A DNA stretch of 64,000 nt from Kribbella sp. VKM Ac-2569. Its GTDB lineage: Bacteria > Actinomycetota > Actinomycetes > Propionibacteriales > Kribbellaceae. How positions within the stretch are numbered: position 1 is the first letter of the stretch; each line of letters starts with the position of its first letter. The position numbers and the translations under genes are program-made. A model generated the notes under the pieces. The model had not been told where the DNA came from. It saw only the letters and a program-made list of their open reading frames with translations, and searched no databases. Positions 24,831-33,107 of the stretch are shown here, in pieces. The stretch spans positions 806,001 to 870,000 of the forward strand of contig NZ_SGXJ01000004.1 of the NCBI RefSeq assembly GCF_004216905.1, in the 5' to 3' direction.

Positions 24831-25496
24831 ATGACCCAACCGCCCTCCCCGATCCAGCCTGTGCGGCCACCGTTGCCGTCGGCTGAGTCTTGGCTGGAGG
24901 GCATCCCGACGCCGAAGGGCCGGCAGGACGGGTACGCCGTCGCCGCGTTCGCGACGAGCCTGCCCGGGCTGGTGCCGATCGCGATCGTCCTGGCCGGAGT
25001 GGCGCTGCGGCGGATCAATCGCGCCGGCGGGCGCGGGAAGCGGCTGGCGTACGGCGCTTTGGCGGTGTCGCTGTGCTGGGTGATCGCGATCGGCGTCGCG
25101 GTCACGCTCAACCTGGTCGGCGAGCACCGGCGGGGCATCGGCAAGACCGTGTCGATCTCGCAGGTGGAGGTCGGCCGCTGCTTCGACGCGGACCTGGAGG
25201 CCGCGACGCTGCGGCTGGTACGGATCGCGGACTGCGCCGCGGTGCACACCGGTGAGGCGTACGCGAAGGTGCAGGCCGCCCTCGTCGGGTTGTCGACCGC
25301 GCAGACCGGGACCGTCGCGACACAGCAGTGCGCCGGCGCGTTCGTCGAGTTCGTGGGGACGCCGTACGAGCGCTCCGAGCTGGACATGTACTACGTGGTC
25401 CTCGAGGATCGCGCTGTTGCTGACGGCAACGTCCTGTGTCTGGTCGGCATGCCGGGGACCCATCTGACGGGTACGATGCGCGGATCACAGCGGTAA
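24831..25496 (+). CDS. DUF4190-like membrane protein with septum-formation-type C-terminal domain, copy A
   Basis: The 221-residue protein has a short Pro-rich N-terminus, two predicted membrane helices (LPGLVPIAIVLAGVAL and YGALAVSLCWVIAIGVAV) in the DUF4190 arrangement separated by a basic loop, then an external domain of about 125 residues. That domain contains VGRCFDADL, IADCAAVHTGE and QQCAGAFVEFVG, the spaced Cys pattern of actinobacterial septum-formation-like domains. The next gene has the same plan, so the two probably arose by duplication. Role inferred only: envelope-associated, possibly linked to division. Confidence 0.72.
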   Translation: MTQPPSPIQPVRPPLPSAESWLEGIPTPKGRQDGYAVAAFATSLPGLVPIAIVLAGVALRRINRAGGRGKRLAYGALAVSLCWVIAIGVAVTLNLVGEHRRGIGKTVSISQVEVGRCFDADLEAATLRLVRIADCAAVHTGEAYAKVQAALVGLSTAQTGTVATQQCAGAFVEFVGTPYERSELDMYYVVLEDRAVADGNVLCLVGMPGTHLTGTMRGSQR

Positions 25497-25527
25497 TGCC
25501 CGCGGGGGATTCAGTGGGGGTAGTAGC

Positions 25528-26469
25528 GTGAGTCAGCCACCGTACGGCCCGGGGCCGGAACGACCACAGGACGACAGGCCACAGGACCGTCCGCACGATC
25601 CGACCCGTGCGTTCCCGACGTACGGACGGCCGCAACCGCCGCAGGCGCCTGGTGCGCAGGGTGGGGCGCCGTGGGCCGCGCCTGGGCAGCCGTCGCAGCA
25701 GGCGCCGTACGGACAGGCACCGGGCGGTCAGCCGTACGGGCAGGGGTACGGGCCCGGACAGTATCCGCCGGCCGGGCAGGCTCCGGGGCAGTACGGGTAC
25801 GGCTATGGGTACGGCGGTTATGGGTACGGCGGTTCGGGTGGGACGAACGGGCTGGCCACCGCGGCGCTCGTGACCGGGCTCGGCGGGTTCGTCGTCGGGG
25901 TGTCCGCGCCGGTGGCGATCGGGCTCGGTATCGCGGCGCTGGTGCAGATCAGCCGGCGCAAGCAAGAGGGCAAAGGGATGGCGATCGCCGGACTGGTGAT
26001 GGGCTCCCTGGTGACGCTCGGCTACACGCTGCTGATCGTCCTCGTGATCGCGCTCGGTTCGTCCGACGACAACTACAGCGGACCGGATCCGGTGTCGTCG
26101 TCGAACTCGGGCCCGACGACGTACGTCGATGAGTTGACGGCCGGGGAGTGCTTCGACGAGGGCAGTGAAGAGGACGAGGTGGTCCGGCAGCCCTGTCCGG
26201 ACGAGCACGACGGCGAGGTGGTGGGGATCGTGACGCTTCCTGGTACGAAGTACCCGGGTGACAGCGCCATCAACAAGGCGGCTGACCGTGCTTGTGCACC
26301 CGTGTTCGGCACGTACGTGGGGAAGTCGCGTGACCAGTCCGAGCTGTACCTGGACTGGTGGACGCCTAGCAAAGGCGCCTGGGACGACGGCGATCACCGG
26401 GTCCTGTGCGCCGCGTTCGGCCCCGACGACGACAAACTCACCGGCACCGTGAAGAACAGCCACCGGTAG
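25528..26469 (+). CDS. DUF4190-like membrane protein with Pro/Gly/Tyr-rich N-terminus, copy B
   Basis: The 313-residue protein starts at GTG. Residues 1-105 are low-complexity, rich in Pro, Gln, Gly and Tyr, ending in GYGYGYGGYGYGG and probably disordered and cytoplasmic. Two membrane helices follow (around TAALVTGLGGFVVGVSAP and GLVMGSLVTLGYTLLIVLVIAL) in the DUF4190 pattern. The outer domain has TAGECFDEGSEED, RQPCPDEHDGEVVG, ADRACAPVFGTYVG and HRVLCAAF, matching the Cys layout of copy A. Nearly all such proteins are uncharacterised. The 31-bp gap to copy A suggests one operon. Confidence 0.75.
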   Translation: MSQPPYGPGPERPQDDRPQDRPHDPTRAFPTYGRPQPPQAPGAQGGAPWAAPGQPSQQAPYGQAPGGQPYGQGYGPGQYPPAGQAPGQYGYGYGYGGYGYGGSGGTNGLATAALVTGLGGFVVGVSAPVAIGLGIAALVQISRRKQEGKGMAIAGLVMGSLVTLGYTLLIVLVIALGSSDDNYSGPDPVSSSNSGPTTYVDELTAGECFDEGSEEDEVVRQPCPDEHDGEVVGIVTLPGTKYPGDSAINKAADRACAPVFGTYVGKSRDQSELYLDWWTPSKGAWDDGDHRVLCAAFGPDDDKLTGTVKNSHR

Positions 26470-26490
26470 TAGGCCCTAACCTGCACCCCG

Positions 26491-26496
26491 TACTCT
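26491..26496 (+). promoter_or_regulatory. -10 element for leaderless ricT-like gene
   Basis: TACTCT ends 6 nt before GTG 26503, so the predicted transcription start coincides with the GTG. No Shine-Dalgarno sequence is present. Confidence 0.45.
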
Positions 26497-26502
26497 GACG
26501 GC

Positions 26503-27483
26503 GTGGGCATGGTGATGGCGGTGTCGTTCGAGCGGTACGGGCGGCTTTACTACCTTGACCCGGGTGAGTTTCGGCCTCGGGTGGGGGAAAAAGTGCTGGT
26601 GCCTACCGACGACGGCCCCGAGGTGGCGGAGTGTGTGTGGGCGCCGCAGTACGTGACCGAGGACATCGGTGGGCTGCCGTTGTGCGCGGGGATCGCGACC
26701 GCCACGGATCTGGACCGGGACGAGCAGAACCGGCAGCGGCGGGCGGACGCGCGGGTGATCGCCAAGCGGACGATCCGGGAGCACGACCTGCCGATGAAGG
26801 TGGTCGGGATCGATTTCGTCGATCGGCGGCCGGATATCGACCAGTTGGTGATCGTGTACTTCTCGGCGCCGCACCGGGTCGATTTCCGTGAGCTCGTCCG
26901 GGATCTGGCGCGGGCCCTGCGGGCGCGGATCGAGCTGCGGCAGGTCGGTGCCCGCGACGAGGCGCGGTTGCAGGGCGGTATCGGCCCATGCGGGCGGGAC
27001 CTGTGCTGCGCGACGTTCCTGAAGGACTTCGAGCCGGTCAGCGTGCGGATGGCGAAGGACCAGGACCTCCCACTGAACCCGTTGAAGATCTCCGGCGCCT
27101 GCGGGCGGTTGATGTGCTGCCTGAAGTACGAGCACCCGCTCTACCAGGAGTTCAACGCGAAGGCTCCGGCGCTCGGGTCCGCGGTGGAGACCCCCGCGGG
27201 TGATGGAGTGGTGGTCGGGCACAACGTGCCGAGCGACACCGTGGTCGTCCGGCTCGCGGCCTCGGGCCGGCGCTGTGCGTGCAGCCGGGCGGACGTCTGC
27301 TCGCCGCGGCAGCAGTACGAGGCCTCCGGTACGACGACCCCGGACGCGGCACCCGTCGTACCGGAAGCGAGTGCAGCGCCCGAAGAGCCGGAGCCGACCG
27401 ACGCCCGTGAGGAGCGGCGGGCGCGGAAACCACGCCGCCGGCGCCGCCTGCACCACGACGACGAGGGAGAAACCGCGCAGTGA
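26503..27483 (+). CDS. PSP1-domain protein related to RicT (YaaT)
   Basis: The 326-residue protein contains the PSP1 C-terminal domain with its hallmark Cys clusters: GIGPCGRDLCCATFL (residues ~163-177) and SGACGRLMCCLKYEH. In Bacillus, RicT works with RicA and RicF, holds Fe-S clusters and supports RNase Y-dependent mRNA processing. Actinobacteria keep the protein without obvious partners. A later CACSRADVC segment gives extra Cys residues. The last ~50 residues are acidic then basic and look disordered. Its TGA overlaps the GTG start of the lipoprotein hydrolase, so translation is coupled. Confidence 0.88.
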   Translation: MGMVMAVSFERYGRLYYLDPGEFRPRVGEKVLVPTDDGPEVAECVWAPQYVTEDIGGLPLCAGIATATDLDRDEQNRQRRADARVIAKRTIREHDLPMKVVGIDFVDRRPDIDQLVIVYFSAPHRVDFRELVRDLARALRARIELRQVGARDEARLQGGIGPCGRDLCCATFLKDFEPVSVRMAKDQDLPLNPLKISGACGRLMCCLKYEHPLYQEFNAKAPALGSAVETPAGDGVVVGHNVPSDTVVVRLAASGRRCACSRADVCSPRQQYEASGTTTPDAAPVVPEASAAPEEPEPTDAREERRARKPRRRRRLHHDDEGETAQ

Positions 27484-29018
27484 GATTCCGCAGGTCGACC
27501 GTACTGGTGGCAACTCTGGCGGTGCTCGCGAGCGGATGTGGAGTAGCGAGTCGTGCGCAGGACGCCGACGGCGGTACGGCGCCCGGCGTCGGCAGCAACC
27601 CGCCCAGCGGACCGGTGGGCCCGATCCCGGCCGGGCTGGAGAAGTTCTACCAGCAGCAGCCCGACTGGGAGCGCTGCGGCTCCAACCAGCAGTGCGCGAC
27701 CATCGAGGTCCCGCTCGACTACACCAAGCCGACCGGTCGGACCATCGAGCTGCGCGCCCGGAAGGTGCTCGCCAAGGACCGCGGCGGCCGGATCGGCACG
27801 CTGTTCATCAACCCGGGCGGCCCGGGCGCGTCCGGGCAGGACTTCGCCGCGCAGGCGCCGATGCTGTTCGGGTCGTCGCTGCTGCGGAAGTTCGACATCA
27901 TCGGCTGGGACCCGCGCGGCGTCGGTGAATCCACCCCGGTGAAGTGCCTGGACACCGCGCAGTTGGACGCGATGATCGCCGCCGACGGGAGCCCGGACAC
28001 CCCCGCCGAGGTCGCCGACGTCGACAAGCAGTCCAAGACCTTCGCGGCCGGCTGCAAGCAGCGCTCCGGCGAGCTCCTGCCGCATGTGAACACCAAGGAC
28101 GCGGCCCGCGACATCGACGTACTGCGCGGCATCGTCGGGGACCCCCAGCTCTACTATCTGGGTATGTCGTACGGCACCTACCTCGGTGCGACGTACGCCG
28201 AGTTGTTCCCGAAGAACGTCGGCCGATTGGTGCTGGACGGCGCCGTCGACCCGGCGATCTCGTCCCAGCAGATGGGGATGGCGCAGGCGAAGGGCTTCGA
28301 CAAGGCGCTGGACGCGTTCGCGGAGGACTGTGCGCAGCGCTCCTGCAAGCTCGGCAGCAGCAAGAACGAGGTGCTGGCCAAGGTCGACAAGCTGATCAAG
28401 GACAGCGATGCGAACCCGCTGCCGGGTGACGGGCAGCGGCAGGTCACGCAGGCCCTGGTCATCCTCGGCCTGGTCTACCCGCTGTACCTGAAGGAGTTCT
28501 GGCCGCGGCTCGAGGACGCGGTCGTCGACGGGCTCGCCGGGAACGGCGCGCGCCTGCTCGCGATGGCCGACGAGTACACCGACCGCAAGCCGTCCGGGTA
28601 CTCCGACAACGCGAACGAGGTCCAGATCGCGGTCAACTGTTCCGACCGGCCGGACGTCACCTCGCTCGCTCAGCTCCAGGCGGAGGTGCCGGAGTACAAG
28701 GCCGCCTCCCCGCGGTTCGGTGAGTTCCTCGCCTGGTCGTCGGCGTCCTGCATCAATTGGCCGGTGAAGCCGACGGACAAGCCGCACCAGATCAAGGCAG
28801 CCGGCTCGAAGCCGATCATGGTCCTCGGTACGACGCGCGATCCGGCCACGCCGTACGAATGGGCGGTCGGCCTGGCGCACCAGCTCGAGAACGGCATCCT
28901 CGTCACCCGTGACGGTGACGGCCACACGGCGTACCTGTCGGGCAACGCGTGCGTGAAGAACGTCGTGGAGAGCTACCTCGTGCAGGGCAACACCCCCGCA
29001 GCCGACATCAAGTGCTAG
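27480..29018 (+). CDS. Exported alpha/beta hydrolase of the tripeptidyl aminopeptidase (Tap/SlpD) type, lipoprotein
   Basis: The 512-residue protein has a lipoprotein signal ending in the lipobox LASGC (Cys20). The hydrolase fold shows an oxyanion region FINPGGPGASG, nucleophile elbow GMSYGTYLGA, the acidic residue in TTRDPATP and His in GDGHTAYLSG. The C-terminal TAP-like domain with Cys (GNACVKNVVESYL) is also present. Such enzymes release N-terminal tripeptides or hydrolyse esters outside the membrane. It starts at GTG overlapping the previous stop. Its TAG stop overlaps the stop of the convergent membrane protein gene (29015-29018). Confidence 0.92.
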   Translation: MRFRRSTVLVATLAVLASGCGVASRAQDADGGTAPGVGSNPPSGPVGPIPAGLEKFYQQQPDWERCGSNQQCATIEVPLDYTKPTGRTIELRARKVLAKDRGGRIGTLFINPGGPGASGQDFAAQAPMLFGSSLLRKFDIIGWDPRGVGESTPVKCLDTAQLDAMIAADGSPDTPAEVADVDKQSKTFAAGCKQRSGELLPHVNTKDAARDIDVLRGIVGDPQLYYLGMSYGTYLGATYAELFPKNVGRLVLDGAVDPAISSQQMGMAQAKGFDKALDAFAEDCAQRSCKLGSSKNEVLAKVDKLIKDSDANPLPGDGQRQVTQALVILGLVYPLYLKEFWPRLEDAVVDGLAGNGARLLAMADEYTDRKPSGYSDNANEVQIAVNCSDRPDVTSLAQLQAEVPEYKAASPRFGEFLAWSSASCINWPVKPTDKPHQIKAAGSKPIMVLGTTRDPATPYEWAVGLAHQLENGILVTRDGDGHTAYLSGNACVKNVVESYLVQGNTPAADIKC

Positions 29019-29644
29019 TTCGGGCGGGTGTCGTTCGGGTCGACCGGGAGTTTCAGGGTGTCGGTGGCCTGCTGGAGGACGGCGCGCAGGCCGGCCTCGT
29101 CCTGCGGGCGGCCGCCGACGGTGATCTCGACCGCTGACGTCTTGCCGTCGTCGAGCGAGACCCAGCGCGACAGACCCATCCGGGGACCGCGGCTCTTGTC
29201 GACGTACGTGTAGACCAGCGTGCCGTTGTCGCGGCTGAGCACCTTCAGGCCGGGCTCGTCGATGCTGCGCTCACGGTTCGCGACCAGCTGGTCCGGGGTC
29301 TGCTTGCTGCCCCGCGTGTCGAACCGGATCTGCCACACACCGGTCGCGTCGATGAACTTCGGGCGGGTGCCGCTCTGAGCGCTCTTCCACCCGGTCGGGA
29401 TCTCGGACGACACCGGGTCGTCGTCGGTGCCGAAGTTCTGTACGACGTACTGAAGGCCATCGGCCTGCAGCCCGTCACCACGGCTCGGGGTGCTGGACGG
29501 CGATGGACTCACGATCCCCACCGGCGTGTCGTGGGCGGTGAACGGATTGCCACCGTTCACGGCGACGACTGTGCCGAACACGGCGACGCCGACGGTCATT
29601 CCCGCCAGCGTCATCAGCAGCGCCTGGTGCCTGGGCGTGAGCAT
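29015..29644 (-). CDS. Membrane-anchored extracytoplasmic protein, unknown function
   Basis: The 209-residue protein has one N-terminal membrane helix (ALLMTLAGMTVGVAVFGTVVAV), a Ser/Pro-rich linker (IVSPSPSSTPSRGDG) and an external domain of about 150 residues with GWKSAQSGTRPKFIDATGVWQIRFDTRG and a C-terminal AVLQQATDTLKLP helix. This resembles the small PsbP/LpqN-like or stress-response-type domains of actinobacterial envelope proteins, but I cannot name the family. It is convergent with, and overlaps by 4 bp, the Tap-type hydrolase gene. Confidence 0.68.
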   Translation of the reverse strand: MLTPRHQALLMTLAGMTVGVAVFGTVVAVNGGNPFTAHDTPVGIVSPSPSSTPSRGDGLQADGLQYVVQNFGTDDDPVSSEIPTGWKSAQSGTRPKFIDATGVWQIRFDTRGSKQTPDQLVANRERSIDEPGLKVLSRDNGTLVYTYVDKSRGPRMGLSRWVSLDDGKTSAVEITVGGRPQDEAGLRAVLQQATDTLKLPVDPNDTRPN

Positions 29645-29727
29645 CCCGACCTCGCTTCCCTCTCTCCCGCCCGATTATCGCCGACGAGAGGGGCGTCACC
29701 GCAAACTGCCGCGTACGCTGGCACGTC

Positions 29728-30072
29728 GTGGAGATGTCCGACCCTGCGTTCCGGCAGGCCTTGCAACGCTACGACGACGGTACGGCGGAACGCGCCGACC
29801 TGAAACTGCTCACCAAGGAACTGTTGCAACGCCTGGTCGCGAAAGCACCGGGCCACGCGGTCGAGGTGCGGGTCCCGCCGTACGGCGCTGTGCAGTGCAT
29901 CGAGGGCCCGCGACACACTCGCGGGACGCCGGGCGCGGTCATCGAGATGCCGCCGGGCCTGTGGATCGACGTGGCGCTCGGCCGCACCACCTGGCCCGAT
30001 GCCCGGATGACCGGCAAACTCCGCGCCAGCGGCGAACGCACCGACCTGTCCGCGCTGCTCCCCCTGAACTAG
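29728..30072 (+). CDS. Sterol-carrier-like domain protein (bacterial SCP orthologue)
   Basis: The 114-residue protein matches the small actinobacterial sterol-carrier family: ELLQRLVAKAPGHAVEVRVPPYGAVQCIEG, then RGTPGAVIEMPPGLWIDVALGRTTW. Despite the name, the ligand in bacteria is unknown. GTG 29728 is the likely start, with TACGCT at 29714-29719 acting as a possible -10 for near-leaderless transcription; the ATG two codons later is an alternative start. Confidence 0.82.
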   Translation: MEMSDPAFRQALQRYDDGTAERADLKLLTKELLQRLVAKAPGHAVEVRVPPYGAVQCIEGPRHTRGTPGAVIEMPPGLWIDVALGRTTWPDARMTGKLRASGERTDLSALLPLN

Positions 30073-30119
30073 CCGAAATCAGGTTCGTCCCGGCCGGTCG
30101 GGCCTGACACTATGTCTCG

Positions 30120-31406
30120 GTGGCAGCAAGTCTGAGCGCGCGGCTGGCCCGGTTGCGCGTCGATCTGACTCCGTGGCGTGGTTCCCGCGATTTCCGCATC
30201 CTGCTCGTCGCGGGGTCGGTCTTCTTCCTCGGCGGCATGGTCGGGTACGTCGCCCTGCCGTACCAGCTGTACCAACTCACCGGATCGAACTTCGCGGTCG
30301 GCGCGATGGGCCTGGTGACGATCGTCCCGCTGGTCGTCTTCGGCCTGTACGGCGGAGCGCTCGCGGACCACGTCGAACGCCGGACGCTGCTCGTCGCCAC
30401 CGGCCTCGCGCAGGTCGTGATCTCCGCGCTGATGGTTGCCAACACGCTGCTCCCGAACCCGCAGGTCTGGCTGATCTACGTCTGCGGCGCCCTGAACGCG
30501 ATCGCCACCTCGCTGCAGCGGCCTTCGCGGGAAGCGCTCCTTCCGCGGGTGGTGAAGCACGCGGAGATCCCGGCCGCGGTCGCGCTGAGCTCCCTGACCT
30601 CGCAGATCGGGCAGCTCGCCGGTCCCGCGCTGGGTGGCGTCCTGGTCGGATCGGTCGGCGTGACCTGGGCGTTCTCGGTCGAGCTGGCCGGCATCGTCTT
30701 CGCGACGCTGCTCTACGCCCGCCTCGGTTCGTACCGCGCCGGCGAGCACTCCACGGCGCCGAGTCTGCGGGCGATCGGCGGCGGCATCGTCTACGCGTTC
30801 CGCCGCAAGGACCTGCTGGCGACGTACCTGGTCGACATGGTCGGGATGTTCCTGGCGATGCCCATCGTGCTGTTCCCGGCGTTCGCGACGGACATCCTGA
30901 AGGAACCGAAACTGCTCGGCCTGCTGTACAGCGCGGAGGCGATCGGGGCGATGTGCGCCAGCCTGACCAGCGGCTGGGCGAAACACGTCCACCACCAGGG
31001 CCGGGCGGTGGTGCTGGCCACGATCGGCTGGGGCGCCGCGGTCGGGATCGCCGGGCTGGCGCCGAACATCTGGTTCGCGATCGCGTTCTTCGCGGTGGCG
31101 GGCGCGGCCGACATGGTGTCGGTGCTGTTCCGCTCGGTGATCTGGAACCAGACGATCCCCGACGAGATGCGCGGCCGGCTGGCCGGGATCGAGATGCTCG
31201 GGTACTCGCTCGGCCCGCTCGGCGGTCAGGCCCGGTCCGGGCTGGTCGCCGACCTCACCGGGGTCCGCACCGCGATCGTCAGCGGTGGCGTGCTGTGCGT
31301 CGCCGGCGTGGTCGCCACGTCCGTCTGGTTGCGCGAGTTCTGGCGGTACGACGCCCGTACCGACGAACACGCGGTCCGCGAAAGGGAGCTCCGGTCCGCG
31401 GGTTAA
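30120..31406 (+). CDS. MFS exporter of the EntS type
   Basis: The 428-residue protein has about 12 hydrophobic segments and the MFS signature loop GGALADHVERRTLL between helices 2 and 3. The similar loop SLQRPSREALLPRVV follows helix 4, as in EntS-like exporters. Members of this branch expel siderophores, macrolides or other drugs; the substrate here is unknown. It lies 47 bp after the sterol-carrier-like gene and 13 bp before the following lipoprotein gene. A GTG start is used. Confidence 0.88.
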   Translation: MAASLSARLARLRVDLTPWRGSRDFRILLVAGSVFFLGGMVGYVALPYQLYQLTGSNFAVGAMGLVTIVPLVVFGLYGGALADHVERRTLLVATGLAQVVISALMVANTLLPNPQVWLIYVCGALNAIATSLQRPSREALLPRVVKHAEIPAAVALSSLTSQIGQLAGPALGGVLVGSVGVTWAFSVELAGIVFATLLYARLGSYRAGEHSTAPSLRAIGGGIVYAFRRKDLLATYLVDMVGMFLAMPIVLFPAFATDILKEPKLLGLLYSAEAIGAMCASLTSGWAKHVHHQGRAVVLATIGWGAAVGIAGLAPNIWFAIAFFAVAGAADMVSVLFRSVIWNQTIPDEMRGRLAGIEMLGYSLGPLGGQARSGLVADLTGVRTAIVSGGVLCVAGVVATSVWLREFWRYDARTDEHAVRERELRSAG

Positions 31407-31419
31407 GGTTCCTGTCATC

Positions 31420-32406
31420 ATGCGTATCCGCCGGGTAGTGACCGCCTCCGCGTTGACCGTCGTACTGCTCGCAGGTTGTGGTGGTCCGGCGGAGGAGACG
31501 TCGCCGAGCGTGCCGCCGCTGGTGTCGATGAGCACAGCACCGAACACAGCACCGAACTCGGAGACCCCCTCTCCGACGCCTTCGGTGACGCCGTCCGAGA
31601 CGTCCAAGGTCGCGGACACGTTGTGCGTGCGGATGAACGCTGCCTTGGTGCAGACCATGCTCGCGGCGCCGGTCGCGAACATCCAGCCCAAGGCGCCGCC
31701 GCCCGAGTTCGACATCCCGACGTACGACGTGTGTCAGTTCGCGCTCAGCACCAGTCCTAACGGACCGGTGCTGAGGGTCGGGATGTCGGTGCTTCCGGCG
31801 ACTCCGGCGACGCTGGCGGCGACCCAGAAGGCGTACGCTGCGCATCCGCGTGAGCCGGCCAAGCCCGTCAAGATCGGTCGGGGCGGGTACGGCACAAGTA
31901 CGTTCCTGGTGTTCCTGTCGGCCGGCAGGATGTACAAGCTCTCCGGGCCGCAGGCGACCCTCGCGAAGTACGTCGCACTCGGCCAGGAGGTCGTGCGGCA
32001 GGCTGCCGGGCTGCCGGATGCCGATCGACTGATCACGCGCCCGGACTGTGACCGCGCTACGGCGACGGCCGAGAAGGTGCTGGGCGCACCGGCGATGGCC
32101 CGGCGCGACGGTCAGACCCTCGTCGGCGACCTGGTGTGCGGCTGGGTGACCTCGACGAGCGTGCTCTCGACGTCGGCACGCCGGGAGCCGGACGCCAAGG
32201 CGCTGATGGCCCCGATCCGCAAGCTCCCGACCTCGCAGTCCATCCCGCTCGGCGACGAGGGGTACGTCGACACCGCCACCGGCCGGGTGACGATCCGCGT
32301 CGGCGACGACAAGATCGTCGATCTGGTCCCGCTCCCGGCCCGCAAGATCAACCCGGATCTGATGACCCAGTTCGCCCTGGCGATCGCCTCGCGCTACACC
32401 CGCTGA
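31420..32406 (+). CDS. Lipoprotein of unknown function
   Basis: The 328-residue protein has a clear lipobox (VVLLAGCGG, Cys20) followed by a long Ser/Thr/Pro linker to about residue 65. The folded part holds Cys residues in TLCVRMNAAL, YDVCQFAL, RPDCDRAT and LVCGWV, which could form two disulfides, suggesting repeated domains of about 130 residues. This resembles actinobacterial DUF3558-like surface lipoproteins, but that is uncertain. TAAGGT at 31404-31409 may serve as -10 with a very short leader. It overlaps the convergent TetR gene by 13 bp. Confidence 0.72.
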   Translation: MRIRRVVTASALTVVLLAGCGGPAEETSPSVPPLVSMSTAPNTAPNSETPSPTPSVTPSETSKVADTLCVRMNAALVQTMLAAPVANIQPKAPPPEFDIPTYDVCQFALSTSPNGPVLRVGMSVLPATPATLAATQKAYAAHPREPAKPVKIGRGGYGTSTFLVFLSAGRMYKLSGPQATLAKYVALGQEVVRQAAGLPDADRLITRPDCDRATATAEKVLGAPAMARRDGQTLVGDLVCGWVTSTSVLSTSARREPDAKALMAPIRKLPTSQSIPLGDEGYVDTATGRVTIRVGDDKIVDLVPLPARKINPDLMTQFALAIASRYTR

Positions 32407-33002
32407 TCGAGCGGGGTCAGGTAGCCGACCAGGGCCTGGTTGAGTTCGGTGATCCACCGTTCGCGGTGGGTGGCGGGAGTGGTGACGATGGTGCCGAGCA
32501 GGGCGGCGAAGATCTGGGTCGCGACAGCCGCGGTGGTTTCGAGGCGGTCCGTCGGCAGCTCGGGGTAGCGAGCGGCCAGGACCTCGGCGACGCGGCCGGT
32601 GACGGCCCTCTGGAGCGCGCGGGTCGGCGCAGTGAGCTTGTCCGGAAGGTCGCCGCTGCCGAACAGGGCCTTGAACCCAGGGTTCTCCAGATTGACCTCG
32701 ACCATCGGGCGGATCATCCGGTCGACCAGTTCGGGCAGCGGGAGTTGCGCCGTACCCGGGTCGAACGCCTTCTGGTGCGCGGCGGCCAGCTCGCTGCGGT
32801 AGCGCTCCGCGAGCGCCTCGGCGAGAGCCTCCTTGTTCGCGTAGAACTGATACAGCGTGCCCGGTGAGACGCCGGCCTGGCGGGCGATCGCGTTGGTGGT
32901 CGCCTTCGCGTAGCCGGCCTCGGCGAACACCACCGCGGCGGCGTCCAGCAGCTGAACCATCCGCCGCTGCCCGCGTGCCTGGCGACGCGGCTCCTCGGGC
33001 AT
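32394..33002 (-). CDS. TetR-family repressor
   Basis: The 202-residue regulator has the canonical N-terminal HTH: RRMVQLLDAAAVVFAEAGY, then TTNAIARQAGVSPGTLYQFYANKEALAEAL. The ligand domain (residues ~70-200) resembles the actinobacterial TetR_C types. It diverges from the MMPL transporter gene, and two operator-like dyads lie between them, so it probably represses the transporter and itself. ATG 33002 has GAAGGG 8 nt upstream; an in-frame TTG 21 bp earlier is less likely. Confidence 0.93.
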   Translation of the reverse strand: MPEEPRRQARGQRRMVQLLDAAAVVFAEAGYAKATTNAIARQAGVSPGTLYQFYANKEALAEALAERYRSELAAAHQKAFDPGTAQLPLPELVDRMIRPMVEVNLENPGFKALFGSGDLPDKLTAPTRALQRAVTGRVAEVLAARYPELPTDRLETTAAVATQIFAALLGTIVTTPATHRERWITELNQALVGYLTPLDQRV

Positions 33003-33025
33003 GGATCGACCCTTCGTTGACAAAC

Positions 33026-33069
33026 ACGAGTAAATGCTCGTATTTTTCTCTATGCGAGCAACTGCTCGT
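33026..33069. promoter_or_regulatory. Tandem TetR operator-like dyads
   Basis: Two similar palindromes share CGAG-N6-CTCG: ACGAGTAAATGCTCGT (33026-33041) and GCGAGCAACTGCTCGT (33054-33069), with centres 28 bp apart. They fill the gap between the divergent tetR and MMPL genes, upstream of both starts. Related dyads in a TetR intergenic region usually mark autoregulation. Confidence 0.65.
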
Positions 33070-33107
33070 GTTTGGTCATCCTACCCCCGCTCGTCCGGAG
33101 GTCCGCC

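Noticed and set aside
25730..25835. GGGTACGG-type tandem repeats, considered a minisatellite
   Set aside because: They encode the Gly/Tyr-rich disordered N-terminus of a DUF4190-like protein and vary at codon level like normal coding repeats.
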